Shown here: piece by piece, positions 1 through 5,239 of the stretch
Layout of the letters: every line of letters begins with the position of its first letter
Numbering within the stretch: position 1 is the stretch's first letter
Program-made: the position numbers and the translations under genes
Source: Marisimplicoccus framensis_A
Lineage (GTDB): Bacteria > Bacteroidota > Bacteroidia > Flavobacteriales > Flavobacteriaceae
Reading direction: 5' to 3'
Length of the DNA stretch: 5,239 nt
Assembly (NCBI GenBank): GCA_042088875.1
Contig: JBELLF010000053.1
Span: forward strand, 1-5,239
Notes under the pieces: generated by a model
What the model saw: the letters and a program-made list of their open reading frames with translations, nothing else
Database searches by the model: none
Told to the model about the DNA's origin: nothing

Positions 1-299
1 AATATATGGTATGGGTAAATAAAAATATAACACAAGATTTTATTGAAAAGATGAGGAAAGGAGTCAGGATTATGGGTAAAATGACAAAAAGGTGTTATGT
101 AAAGAGGATTAATGATAATAGATTTAAAATTGTTCTAACCCAGGGAATGAATAGACAAATCAGAAGAATGTGTGAGGTTTTAGGTTACAGAGTAACTAAA
201 CTAAAAAGGACTAGAATTATGAATATTCATTTAGATATTAATATTGGAGAATATAGAGATTTGAGTGAAGATGAGGTAAAACAATTATTTAATCAATAG
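1..299 (+). CDS. rluF: 23S rRNA pseudouridine synthase RluF, 3' portion (5'-truncated)
   Basis: This is the C-terminal part of an RsuA/RluB/RluE/RluF-family enzyme that isomerises uridine to pseudouridine; RluF acts on 23S rRNA (U2604 in E. coli). The reading frame is open to the window edge. The first whole codon is TAT at position 3, and the bases before it fit the conserved E-K-E-Y stretch, so the ATG at position 6 is an internal methionine. Visible family blocks are the N-R-Q-I-R-R-M-C-E motif within positions 144-188, followed by L-K-R-T-R-I-M-N and a terminal G-E-Y-R-D-L segment. The Q-I-R-R-M-C-E form suits RluF better than RluB or RsuA. The S4-like domain and the catalytic aspartate (G-R-L-D motif) lie upstream, outside the window. 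The protein stops soon after the catalytic domain, without the long basic tail of E. coli RluF. The TAG stop overlaps the end of the convergent DUF2797 gene. Confidence 0.9.
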   Translation, partial: YMVWVNKNITQDFIEKMRKGVRIMGKMTKRCYVKRINDNRFKIVLTQGMNRQIRRMCEVLGYRVTKLKRTRIMNIHLDINIGEYRDLSEDEVKQLFNQ

Positions 300-1080
300 T
301 TAGATCAATTAAATACCCTTCATTGGATCTAACATTAAATACACTTGAATCTTCAAAAATTAAATATTGTCCCTTAATTCCAATTAATTTTCCATTTATT
401 TCATCAGACTTTTTAAGGCTTACTGATTTTACTGAGTCAACTGGACTATCTATTTGATAGTTAAATTTAATTACCTCAGCATCTATCATAAAGTAATCTT
501 TAAAATCATCACCTAGGAATTCAAGCGCCTCATCTTTTTCATTTTTTAAATTTGAATCATTAATTTGACTTGTAAGCATTTTACGCCAATTTGTTTTATC
601 AGAAAATTTCTGTTTTAATTTTACCTCAGCTATCCCTGCCAAATATCGATTAGGAACTTTAATTAATTCAATAGCTTCAATAGCTCCTTGATCAATCCAC
701 CTTGTAGTTTTATTATTTGATCTAGTAACACCAACTTTTGTTTCACTTGTTTTTGAGAGGTAAACAATATGATCTTGAATTTGAATTTTTTTTTCATATT
801 TAAGGTCTCTATCTTCAATTTCCAGGTGAGCTTTGCTTAACTCAGGTTTCATTACCCAATCACCAGACATTGGAGACTCAAAAAAGCATTTTTTACAAAA
901 ACCATTTGCAAAAATTTCAATATTTTCAGAGCATGACAGACAACAATAACCTGTCTTTTTTAAATTGATATTTTTACCTATAAACTGATTAAGAAATAAA
1001 AGATCATTTTCGAAATCTAGGATATATCTAATAGGATCATCATGTATTGAAATCATTTTTTTTATTACTCCTGAAAACAT
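289..1080 (-). CDS. DUF2797 family protein with zinc-ribbon-like cysteines
   Basis: A 263-residue cytoplasmic-looking protein with no signal peptide or membrane segment. I recognise it as DUF2797, a family without a firmly established function. The N-terminal third carries C47-x2-C50 and C62-x2-C65, which probably form one zinc site (C46 is an extra cysteine). Then come the family's conserved blocks: S-G-D-W-V-M-K-P-E-L (72-81), H-I-V-Y-L (104-108), K-V-G-V-T-R (115-120), R-W-I-D-Q-G-A (127-133), A-E-V-x-L (151-155) and T-N-W-R-K-M-L (163-169). The order Tyr107, Lys-Val-Gly 115-117, Arg127, Glu152 resembles the GIY-YIG nuclease fold; this is inference. The C-terminus ends with a K-G-Q-Y-L-I-F-E block. 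I chose the start at 1080 because the S-G-V-I-K-K-M residues before Met9 look like the family N-terminus as I recall it. An AGGAG (1068-1072) ahead of Met9 makes a start at 1056 a weaker alternative. It converges on rluF and is divergent from the GH3 gene. Confidence 0.88.
   Translation of the reverse strand: MFSGVIKKMISIHDDPIRYILDFENDLLFLNQFIGKNINLKKTGYCCLSCSENIEIFANGFCKKCFFESPMSGDWVMKPELSKAHLEIEDRDLKYEKKIQIQDHIVYLSKTSETKVGVTRSNNKTTRWIDQGAIEAIELIKVPNRYLAGIAEVKLKQKFSDKTNWRKMLTSQINDSNLKNEKDEALEFLGDDFKDYFMIDAEVIKFNYQIDSPVDSVKSVSLKKSDEINGKLIGIKGQYLIFEDSSVFNVRSNEGYLIDLTID
299..333. terminator. Candidate bidirectional hairpin at the rluF / DUF2797 gene ends
   Basis: An inverted repeat starts on the last base of the rluF stop codon. 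The arms GTTAGATC (299-306) and GATCTAAC (326-333) pair perfectly over 8 bp. AAT (307-309) and ATT (322-324) add three more pairs after a single bulged G at 325, leaving a 12-nt loop. It lies inside the last codons of the convergent DUF2797 gene and could end rluF transcription. Neither side has a strong T-run, so it is not a textbook intrinsic terminator, and part of the match may be chance in AT-rich DNA. Confidence 0.4.
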
Positions 1081-1105
1081 AATTTTTTGTTTACTATTTT
1101 TATGC

Positions 1106-1134
1106 TAAATATATGTAATCCATGCCAATTCCAA
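1106..1134 (-). promoter_or_regulatory. Candidate promoter of the DUF2797 gene
   Basis: Read on the minus strand, TATATTTA (1113 to 1106) matches 7 of 8 positions of the Bacteroidota -7 element TAnnTTTG. A TTG (1134 to 1132) lies 18 nt upstream as a possible -33 element. The predicted transcript would start near 1099, about 20 nt before the ATG. The -33 part would lie inside the first codons of the GH3 gene. Only 41 bp separate the two divergent genes, so the GH3 promoter must be very close too, but I found no convincing plus-strand match. The match is weak in such AT-rich DNA. Confidence 0.3.
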
Positions 1135-2624
1135 TTTTTAATTCTGTTGCATCCTTTTTTTTAAAAAGAAGGATAAGTCAAATAGAATTATTTAAAGACT
1201 ATCCGATAGAAGTACAACAAGAGGTTCTAAGAAAACTTGTTGTTTACTCTATAGATACTGAAATTGGAAAAAAGAATGATTTTAAAACAATAGCATCTTA
1301 TGATGATTTTAAAGAAAGAGTTCCAATTGTATCATATGAAGATATATACGCTGATATTGAAAGGAATAGAAAAGGTGAGCAAAACATATTTTGGAGAACT
1401 TCTGTAAAATGGTTTGCAAAATCAAGTGGAACTACTAATGATAAAAGTAAATTTATCCCAATAAGTTTTGAGTCTTTGGAGGATTGTCATTACAAAGCTG
1501 GAAAAGATATGTTATCATTATACTTTAATAATAATATAAATTCACAATTACTAGCAGGAAAATGTTTAAGACTAGGAGGGTCAAAGGATATCTATGAAAA
1601 TAATAGTAGCTATTATGGTGATTTATCTGCTATTATAATTGATAATTTACCTTTTTGGGCTGAACTAAGCAGTACACCTAGTTCAAAAGTTTCATTAATT
1701 CCAGAGTGGGAACAAAAAGTTGAAGCAATAATAAATGAATCTTTAAGTCAAAAAGTGACAAGCTTTGCAGGTGTTCCTTCTTGGATGTTGTCGTTACTTC
1801 AAAAAGTAATTGAAAAAACTGGAAGAAACAACGTTATTGATATTTGGAATGATTGTGAAGTTTATTTCCATGGGGGAGTAAGTTTCGAACCTTACAAAAA
1901 CATCTACAAAAAATTATTTCCATCAAAAGATTTCAAATATTTTGAAATTTATAATGCCTCTGAAGGTTTTTTTGCTATTCAAGATCAAAATGAATCAAGT
2001 GAACTACTACTTATGTTAGACTACGGTATATTCTACGAATTTTATCCATCAAACGGATCAGAACAAGAAATTGTTTCATTAGGCGATGTTAAACTTAATG
2101 TAAATTATGCTATGGTAATTACAACAAACTCTGGTCTATGGAGATATAAAATAGGAGATACAGTTAAATTTACATGCTTAAATCCATTTAGAATTAAAAT
2201 AACAGGAAGAACAAAACATTTTATTAATGTTTTTGGTGAAGAGTTAGTAGTTGAGAATGCTGAAAAGGCGTTGTCCTTAACTTCTGAATTGACAAAGTGT
2301 TCAATATCTGACTACACGGCAGGTCCAATTTTCATGGGTAGTAAAACTAAAGGCTCACATGAGTGGCTAATTGAGTTTGACAATCAGCCTGAAGATCATA
2401 ATAAATTCATCGAAATACTTGACTTAAATCTTCAAAGCCTAAATTCCGATTATGAAGCAAAAAGATATAAAGATTCAACGCTGAAGCTGCCTAAATTAAC
2501 TATTGCAAGAAAGAATCTTTTTTATGATTGGCTTTCATCTAAAAATAAGCTTGGAGGACAGAATAAAATTCCAAGATTATCAAATTCAAGAGAATTTATT
2601 GAAGAATTAATTTCAATGAATTAG
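1122..2624 (+). CDS. GH3 (auxin-responsive promoter) family acyl-adenylating enzyme
   Basis: A 500-residue member of the GH3 family in the ANL superfamily. Plant members activate a carboxylic acid with ATP and join it to an amino acid; the substrates of bacterial members like this one are not known to me. The sequence appears complete and intact. ANL-type motifs appear in order: the ATP phosphate-binding loop K-S-S-G-T-T (100-105) followed by K-x-I-P-like residues (110-113); F-A-G-V-P-S (215-220); F-H-G-G (249-252); the adenylate-binding Y-N-A-S-E-G (277-282); W-R-Y-K-I-G-D (340-346); the hinge region T-G-R-T-K (361-365); and a C-terminal G-G-Q-N-K-I-P-R (478-485), where plant GH3 proteins also carry a Q-x-K-x-P-R stretch. 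No signal peptide or membrane segment is evident, so it is probably cytosolic. ATG at 1122 gives the M-P-I-P-I-F-N start expected for bacteroidotal GH3 proteins; there is no Shine-Dalgarno sequence. Its TAG stop interlocks with the TAA stop of convergent clpX over 4 bp. Confidence 0.92.
   Translation: MPIPIFNSVASFFLKRRISQIELFKDYPIEVQQEVLRKLVVYSIDTEIGKKNDFKTIASYDDFKERVPIVSYEDIYADIERNRKGEQNIFWRTSVKWFAKSSGTTNDKSKFIPISFESLEDCHYKAGKDMLSLYFNNNINSQLLAGKCLRLGGSKDIYENNSSYYGDLSAIIIDNLPFWAELSSTPSSKVSLIPEWEQKVEAIINESLSQKVTSFAGVPSWMLSLLQKVIEKTGRNNVIDIWNDCEVYFHGGVSFEPYKNIYKKLFPSKDFKYFEIYNASEGFFAIQDQNESSELLLMLDYGIFYEFYPSNGSEQEIVSLGDVKLNVNYAMVITTNSGLWRYKIGDTVKFTCLNPFRIKITGRTKHFINVFGEELVVENAEKALSLTSELTKCSISDYTAGPIFMGSKTKGSHEWLIEFDNQPEDHNKFIEILDLNLQSLNSDYEAKRYKDSTLKLPKLTIARKNLFYDWLSSKNKLGGQNKIPRLSNSREFIEELISMN
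2593..2622. terminator. Candidate hairpin at the GH3 / clpX convergent gene ends
   Basis: Arms AATTTATTGAA (2593-2603) and TTCAATGAATT (2612-2622) form an 11-bp stem on the plus-strand RNA: ten Watson-Crick pairs and one U-G wobble, with an 8-nt loop. It ends within the GH3 stop codon and, on the other strand, begins at the clpX stop, where the wobble becomes an A-C mismatch. Its position suits transcript ends for both genes, which have no intergenic space. No clear T-run follows on either side and the stem is A+T-rich, so stability is doubtful. Confidence 0.35.
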
Positions 2625-3850
2625 GAAACTGCTTTTAAGTAAGATAGATCAATTTTTTGAAGCTTTTCATCTGCATAAAGCTTGGTGACTTTTAATTCAC
2701 TCTCTCCGGAGCTAGGTAAATTAAACATTGCATCATTTAAAATTGCTTCACATAGCGTTCTTAATCCTCTAGCACCTAACTTAAACTCATATGCCTTATC
2801 TACAATGAAGTCAATAGCGCCAGGAGTAATGGAGAAGTTAATACCATCCATTTCAAAAAGTCTTATATACTGCTTAATCAAAGCATTTTTAGGGATAGTC
2901 ATAATATCTCTTAAAGCATCTTTAGTTAATGGATTTAAGTGACACATAACAGGTAACCTTCCGATTATTTCAGGTATTAGTCCATATGATCTTATATCAT
3001 GGGGATTTATATATCTTAAAACATTTTTGTCATCCTTATTAATTACTTTTTCATTTGCCGGTTTAAATCCAATAGATTGAAGATTTAATCTGGTTTTAAT
3101 TATTTTATCAATTCCATCAAAAGCTCCACCTGCAATAAATAGAATATTAGATGTATCAATTTCTATAAACTTTTGATCTGGATGTTTTCGTCCTCCCCTT
3201 GGTGGAACATTTACAACAGTTCCTTCAAGTAGTTTTAATAAAGACTGTTGAACTCCTTCACCTGAAACGTCTCTAGTAATAGAGGGATTATCACTTTTTC
3301 TTGCAATTTTATCAATTTCGTCGATAAAAACAATTCCATTTTGAGCTTGGTCTACGTCAAAATCAGCAGCTTGAAGAAGTTTGCTTAAAATACTTTCAAC
3401 ATCTTCACCCACATAACCAGCTTCAGTAAGAACTGTAGCATCAACAATAGCAATAGGTACATTTAAAAATTTTGATATAGTTTGAGCTAATAAAGTTTTA
3501 CCTGTGCCAGTTGGTCCAACTAGAATTAAATTACTTTTTTGAATCTCAATTTCTTCTTTTAAATTTTTCTGATAAATTCTCTTGTAATGATTATAAACAG
3601 CTACTGATAATGTTTTTTTGGCATCTTCTTGACCGATAACATGAAGATCTAAGAAGTTTTTAATTTCTATGGGAGGTTTTAGATCTACAGCAAAATCAGT
3701 TGAATCCGAATTAGATACATCATCTTTAAGAATCAAATCAGCTTGAGATATACATATATCACAAATATGAGCATCTAAGCCAGCAATTAATAACTTTGTT
3801 TGAGATTTTGCTCTACCACAAAAAGAACACAATACTTCTTCTTCACTCAT
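2621..3850 (-). CDS. clpX: ATP-dependent Clp protease ATP-binding subunit ClpX
   Basis: A 409-residue AAA+ unfoldase that recognises tagged or adaptor-delivered proteins, unfolds them with ATP and feeds them to ClpP; E. coli ClpX has 424 residues. The N-terminal zinc-binding domain has C8-x2-C11 and C30-x2-C33. The AAA+ core shows V-I-G-Q (71-74), Walker A G-P-T-G-T-G-K-T (112-119), pore-1 loop G-Y-V-G (145-148), Walker B I-V-F-I-D-E (173-178), the S-I-T-R-D-V-S-G-E-G-V-Q-Q block (190-202), R-K-H loop (221-223), the arginine-finger region I-G-R-L-P (296-300, Arg298) and sensor 2 G-A-R-G-L-R (359-364). I-G-F (260-262) is the loop that docks on ClpP, so the partnership with the upstream clpP is supported by sequence. 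The start at 3850 places Met seven residues before the first zinc cysteine. It lies one base after the clpP stop, suggesting translational coupling. All key residues are present. Confidence 0.98.
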   Translation of the reverse strand: MSEEEVLCSFCGRAKSQTKLLIAGLDAHICDICISQADLILKDDVSNSDSTDFAVDLKPPIEIKNFLDLHVIGQEDAKKTLSVAVYNHYKRIYQKNLKEEIEIQKSNLILVGPTGTGKTLLAQTISKFLNVPIAIVDATVLTEAGYVGEDVESILSKLLQAADFDVDQAQNGIVFIDEIDKIARKSDNPSITRDVSGEGVQQSLLKLLEGTVVNVPPRGGRKHPDQKFIEIDTSNILFIAGGAFDGIDKIIKTRLNLQSIGFKPANEKVINKDDKNVLRYINPHDIRSYGLIPEIIGRLPVMCHLNPLTKDALRDIMTIPKNALIKQYIRLFEMDGINFSITPGAIDFIVDKAYEFKLGARGLRTLCEAILNDAMFNLPSSGESELKVTKLYADEKLQKIDLSYLKAVS

Positions 3851-3851
3851 A

Positions 3852-4508
3852 TTATTTGTTTAGTACTTCATCAACCATTCCATATTTATGAGCTTCATCT
3901 GCTTTCATCCAATAATCTCTATCACTATCTGCATTTACCTTTTTGAATGTTTGGCCTGTATGTTTTGAAATAATCTTATATAATTCGTCTTTAAGTTTCA
4001 AGATTTCCCTCGCAGTAATTTCAATATCAGCTGCTTGACCAGACACTCCGCCTAAAGGCTGATGTATCATAACTCTTGAGTGTTTTAGAGCAGATCTTTT
4101 ACCCTTCTTTCCTGCACACAGAAGAACTGCAGCCATTGATGCAGCACATCCAGTACAAATTGTTGCAACATCTGGCTTTATGTATTGCATTGTATCGTAT
4201 ATTCCAAGACCTGCATATACTCCACCACCAGGAGAGTTAATATACATTTGGATATCTCTTGATGAATCTGTACTCTGCAAGAATAGTAATTGAGCCTGAA
4301 TGACATTAGCAACACTATCTGTAATAGCAGTTCCTAAAAACATAATTCTATCCATCATTAATCTTGAAAAAACATCCATTTGGGCTACATTTAGCTGTCT
4401 CTCTTCAATTATGTAAGGAGTCATACTGCTTACAATTTTATCGTAATATGTAGAACTTACACCATGATGTTTTGTAGCATATTTCTTAAATTCTTCTGAA
4501 TAATCCAT
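3852..4508 (-). CDS. clpP: ATP-dependent Clp protease proteolytic subunit ClpP
   Basis: A 218-residue serine peptidase (family S14) that assembles into a tetradecameric chamber and degrades proteins delivered by ClpX. The catalytic triad is visible: Ser124 in G-C-A-A-S-M-A-A, His149 in R-V-M-I-H-Q-P, and Asp194 in N-A-D-S-D-R-D-Y-W. The oxyanion-region S-P-G-G-G (92-96) and the Q-P-L-G-G strand (150-154) are also present. Residues before about 25 are probably a short propeptide, as in E. coli ClpP; the I-E-E-R block at 34-37 is the conserved start of the mature domain region. The residue three before the catalytic serine is Cys121, where E. coli has Gln. The ATG at 4508 follows an A/T-rich leader without a Shine-Dalgarno sequence. 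It is the first gene of a clpP-clpX operon; the tig gene, often upstream of clpP in other bacteria, is absent, and rpsP lies divergently instead. Confidence 0.98.
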   Translation of the reverse strand: MDYSEEFKKYATKHHGVSSTYYDKIVSSMTPYIIEERQLNVAQMDVFSRLMMDRIMFLGTAITDSVANVIQAQLLFLQSTDSSRDIQMYINSPGGGVYAGLGIYDTMQYIKPDVATICTGCAASMAAVLLCAGKKGKRSALKHSRVMIHQPLGGVSGQAADIEITAREILKLKDELYKIISKHTGQTFKKVNADSDRDYWMKADEAHKYGMVDEVLNK

Positions 4509-4535
4509 TTAATAAATTTTAAGCTCAAAATTAAT

Positions 4536-4567
4536 CAAATACACATCTAAATAAAAAAATATACCAA
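4536..4567 (-). promoter_or_regulatory. Candidate clpP-clpX promoter
   Basis: On the minus strand, TGTATTTG (4543 to 4536) matches 7 of 8 positions of the Bacteroidota -7 element TAnnTTTG. A TTG (4567 to 4565) lies 21 nt upstream as a -33 element, inside the 17-23 nt spacing usual for this promoter type. Transcription would start near 4530, giving a leader of about 22 nt before the clpP ATG. It would drive both clpP and clpX. This is a pattern match only; the second base of the -7 element deviates. Confidence 0.35.
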
Positions 4568-4620
4568 TTATTTAGTTTATTGTTAATTGATAAATACTTA
4601 TAGAAGTTAATTAAAGATTA

Positions 4621-4648
4621 TTAGGTATGATATATTTTGTTAAATTTG
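4621..4648 (+). promoter_or_regulatory. Candidate rpsP promoter
   Basis: TAAATTTG at 4641-4648 is an exact match to the Bacteroidota -7 element TAnnTTTG. The best -33 candidate is the weak TTAG at 4621-4624, 16 nt upstream, which lacks the usual TTG. Transcription would start near 4655, giving an rpsP leader of about 40 nt that includes the hairpin at 4667-4681. The exact -7 match and its placement make this the best promoter call in the window, although the -33 side is poor. Confidence 0.5.
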
Positions 4649-4666
4649 CTCTGAAAATTAGTAACC

Positions 4667-4681
4667 TGGGTCGTGAACCCA
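4667..4681 (+). promoter_or_regulatory. GC-rich hairpin in the rpsP 5' leader
   Basis: TGGGT (4667-4671) and ACCCA (4677-4681) form a perfect 5-bp stem closing a 5-nt loop CGTGA, 13 nt before the rpsP ATG. It is a conspicuous GC-rich patch in an otherwise very A/T-rich intergenic region, and it falls within the predicted transcript leader. It could be a ribosomal-protein leader element that controls rpsP translation, or part of a larger structure; I cannot assign it to a named RNA family. With five pairs it could also be coincidental. Confidence 0.4.
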
Positions 4682-4694
4682 AAATATTAAACTT

Positions 4695-5239
4695 ATGGCA
4701 GTAAAAATTAGATTACAAAGACACGGAAAAAAGGGTAAACCTTTTTATTGGATAGTAGCAGCAGATGCCAGATCTAAAAGAGATGGTAAATACTTAGATA
4801 AAATTGGTACTTATGACCCTAATACATCTCCAGCAGCAATTGAGTTAAATTTTGATTCTGCAATTTCTTGGTTAGAAAAAGGTGCACAACCTACAAATAC
4901 TGCAAAGGCTATATTATCTTATTCTGGTGTTCTTCTTAAAAGGCATCTTGATAAAGGGGTAAAGAAAGGTGCTCTAACAGAAGATGAAGCAAAGAAAAGA
5001 TTTGATAAGTGGATGAAGGAAAAAAGCGCAAAAATTCAAAAGAAAATTGAAGATGTTAATACTGCACTTGAATCAAACAAAAAAGAGGCTAGAGAAAGAG
5101 AAGAAGAATATAGAAAGAAAAAACTAGAGGAATCTAAGGCTAAAGATGAAGCTCCTGCTGATGAAGCTCCTGCTGATGAAGCTCCTGCTGATGAAGCTCC
5201 TGCTGATGAGGCTCCTGCTGATGAGGCTCCTGCTGATGA
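4695..5239 (+). CDS. rpsP: 30S ribosomal protein bS16 with extended acidic tail (3'-truncated)
   Basis: bS16 binds 16S rRNA and helps small-subunit assembly. The frame from ATG 4695 encodes 181 residues and is still open at the window end. Residues 1-85 are the conserved S16 core: M-A-V-K-I-R-L-Q-R-H-G at the start, P-F-Y-W-I-V-A-A-D (16-24), the R-D-G-K-Y-L-D-K-I-G-T-Y-D-P block (29-42), and W-L-x-K-G-A-Q-P-T-x-T (59-69). Many bacterial S16 proteins end near here. This one continues with a charged Lys/Glu-rich helical, probably coiled-coil region (about 95-150) and then six tandem D-E-A-P-A units (151-180). As I recall, long Ala/Glu/Pro tails on S16 are common in Bacteroidota. There is no Shine-Dalgarno sequence; the leader is A/T-rich. 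The apparent TGA at the last three bases is out of frame, so the true stop is not in the window. It is divergent from clpP. The next gene would often be rimM, but that is not visible. Confidence 0.95.
   Translation, partial: MAVKIRLQRHGKKGKPFYWIVAADARSKRDGKYLDKIGTYDPNTSPAAIELNFDSAISWLEKGAQPTNTAKAILSYSGVLLKRHLDKGVKKGALTEDEAKKRFDKWMKEKSAKIQKKIEDVNTALESNKKEAREREEEYRKKKLEESKAKDEAPADEAPADEAPADEAPADEAPADEAPAD
5145..5239 (+). repeat. 15-bp tandem repeat in the 3' end of rpsP
   Basis: Six complete head-to-tail copies of GATGAAGCTCCTGCT lie at 5145, 5160, 5175, 5190, 5205 and 5220, followed by five bases of a seventh copy (5235-5239). Each copy encodes D-E-A-P-A, and the length is a multiple of three, so copy-number change keeps the rpsP frame. 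Copies 1-4 are identical; copies 5 and 6 share one silent change (GAA to GAG). Near-perfect identity at silent sites suggests recent expansion by slipped-strand replication or recombination. The array continues beyond the window. Confidence 0.95.

Noticed and set aside
6..299. A complete 97-residue protein starting at ATG 6.
   Set aside because: The frame is open upstream to the window edge and the residues are the interior of RluF, so this is a truncated larger gene and not a small protein.
1054..1072. AGGAG on the minus strand 11 nt before Met9 of the DUF2797 protein, suggesting a downstream start.
   Set aside because: The eight residues before Met9 resemble the family N-terminus, and other genes here do not use Shine-Dalgarno sequences, so the start at 1080 is preferred.
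2660..2683. A 7-bp inverted repeat (AAGCTTT / AAAGCTT) near the clpX 3' end, a possible GH3 terminator.
   Set aside because: It lies well inside clpX coding sequence, the HindIII-like half sites are self-complementary, and no T-run follows; chance is the simpler explanation.
2682..2942. An 86-codon open frame on the plus strand, antisense to clpX.
   Set aside because: It lies wholly inside clpX, whose protein is strongly conserved, and its translation resembles no family I recognise.
4583..4613. TTAATT / AATTAA inverted repeat in the clpP-rpsP intergenic region.
   Set aside because: The arms are short, purely A/T and far apart; such matches are expected by chance in this base composition.
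5237..5239. A TGA at the very end of the window that looks like the rpsP stop.
   Set aside because: In the rpsP frame the last codons are GCT CCT GCT GAT followed by GA, so the TGA is out of frame and the gene continues beyond the window.
5146..5239. The repeat read in another frame gives an M-K-L-L-L pattern that looks like a hydrophobic signal sequence.
   Set aside because: It is a by-product of the repeat unit inside the rpsP coding sequence, with no separate start region or terminus.

Overview
The window looks like chromosomal DNA from a low-GC member of the Bacteroidota, most likely a flavobacterium. Four things support this: the strongly A+T-rich sequence; start codons with A/T-rich leaders and no Shine-Dalgarno sequence; an exact match to the Bacteroidota promoter -7 element (TAnnTTTG) upstream of rpsP; and protein types typical of that phylum, namely a bacterial GH3-family protein, a DUF2797 protein and a ribosomal protein S16 with a long acidic tail. 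No species can be named from sequence alone.

Layout: (1) positions 1-299, + strand, the 3' part of a 23S rRNA pseudouridine synthase of the RluF type. (2) 289-1080, - strand, a DUF2797 protein that converges on rluF and overlaps its stop by 11 bp. (3) 1122-2624, + strand, a complete GH3-family acyl-adenylating enzyme, divergent from the DUF2797 gene across only 41 bp. (4) 2621-3850 (clpX) and 3852-4508 (clpP), both - strand, forming a clpP-clpX operon with a one-base gap; clpX and the GH3 gene have interlocked stop codons. (5) 4509-4694, a divergent control region of 186 bp holding candidate promoters for both directions and a GC-rich hairpin just before rpsP. (6) 4695 to the end, + strand, rpsP (ribosomal protein bS16), whose C-terminal tail becomes a tandem DEAPA repeat and runs off the window.

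How they fit together: most of the window is housekeeping. RluF modifies 23S rRNA, bS16 is a small-subunit assembly protein, and ClpXP is the ATP-dependent unfoldase-protease. The GH3 and DUF2797 genes are the two of unknown physiological role; they sit back to back and are very tightly packed. There is no mobile element, CRISPR array, tRNA or rRNA. I see no clearly novel multi-gene system. The points most worth a second look are the DEAPA repeat array, the hairpin in the rpsP leader, the GIY-YIG-like residue pattern in the DUF2797 protein, the unknown substrate of the GH3 enzyme, and hairpins placed exactly at both convergent gene ends.
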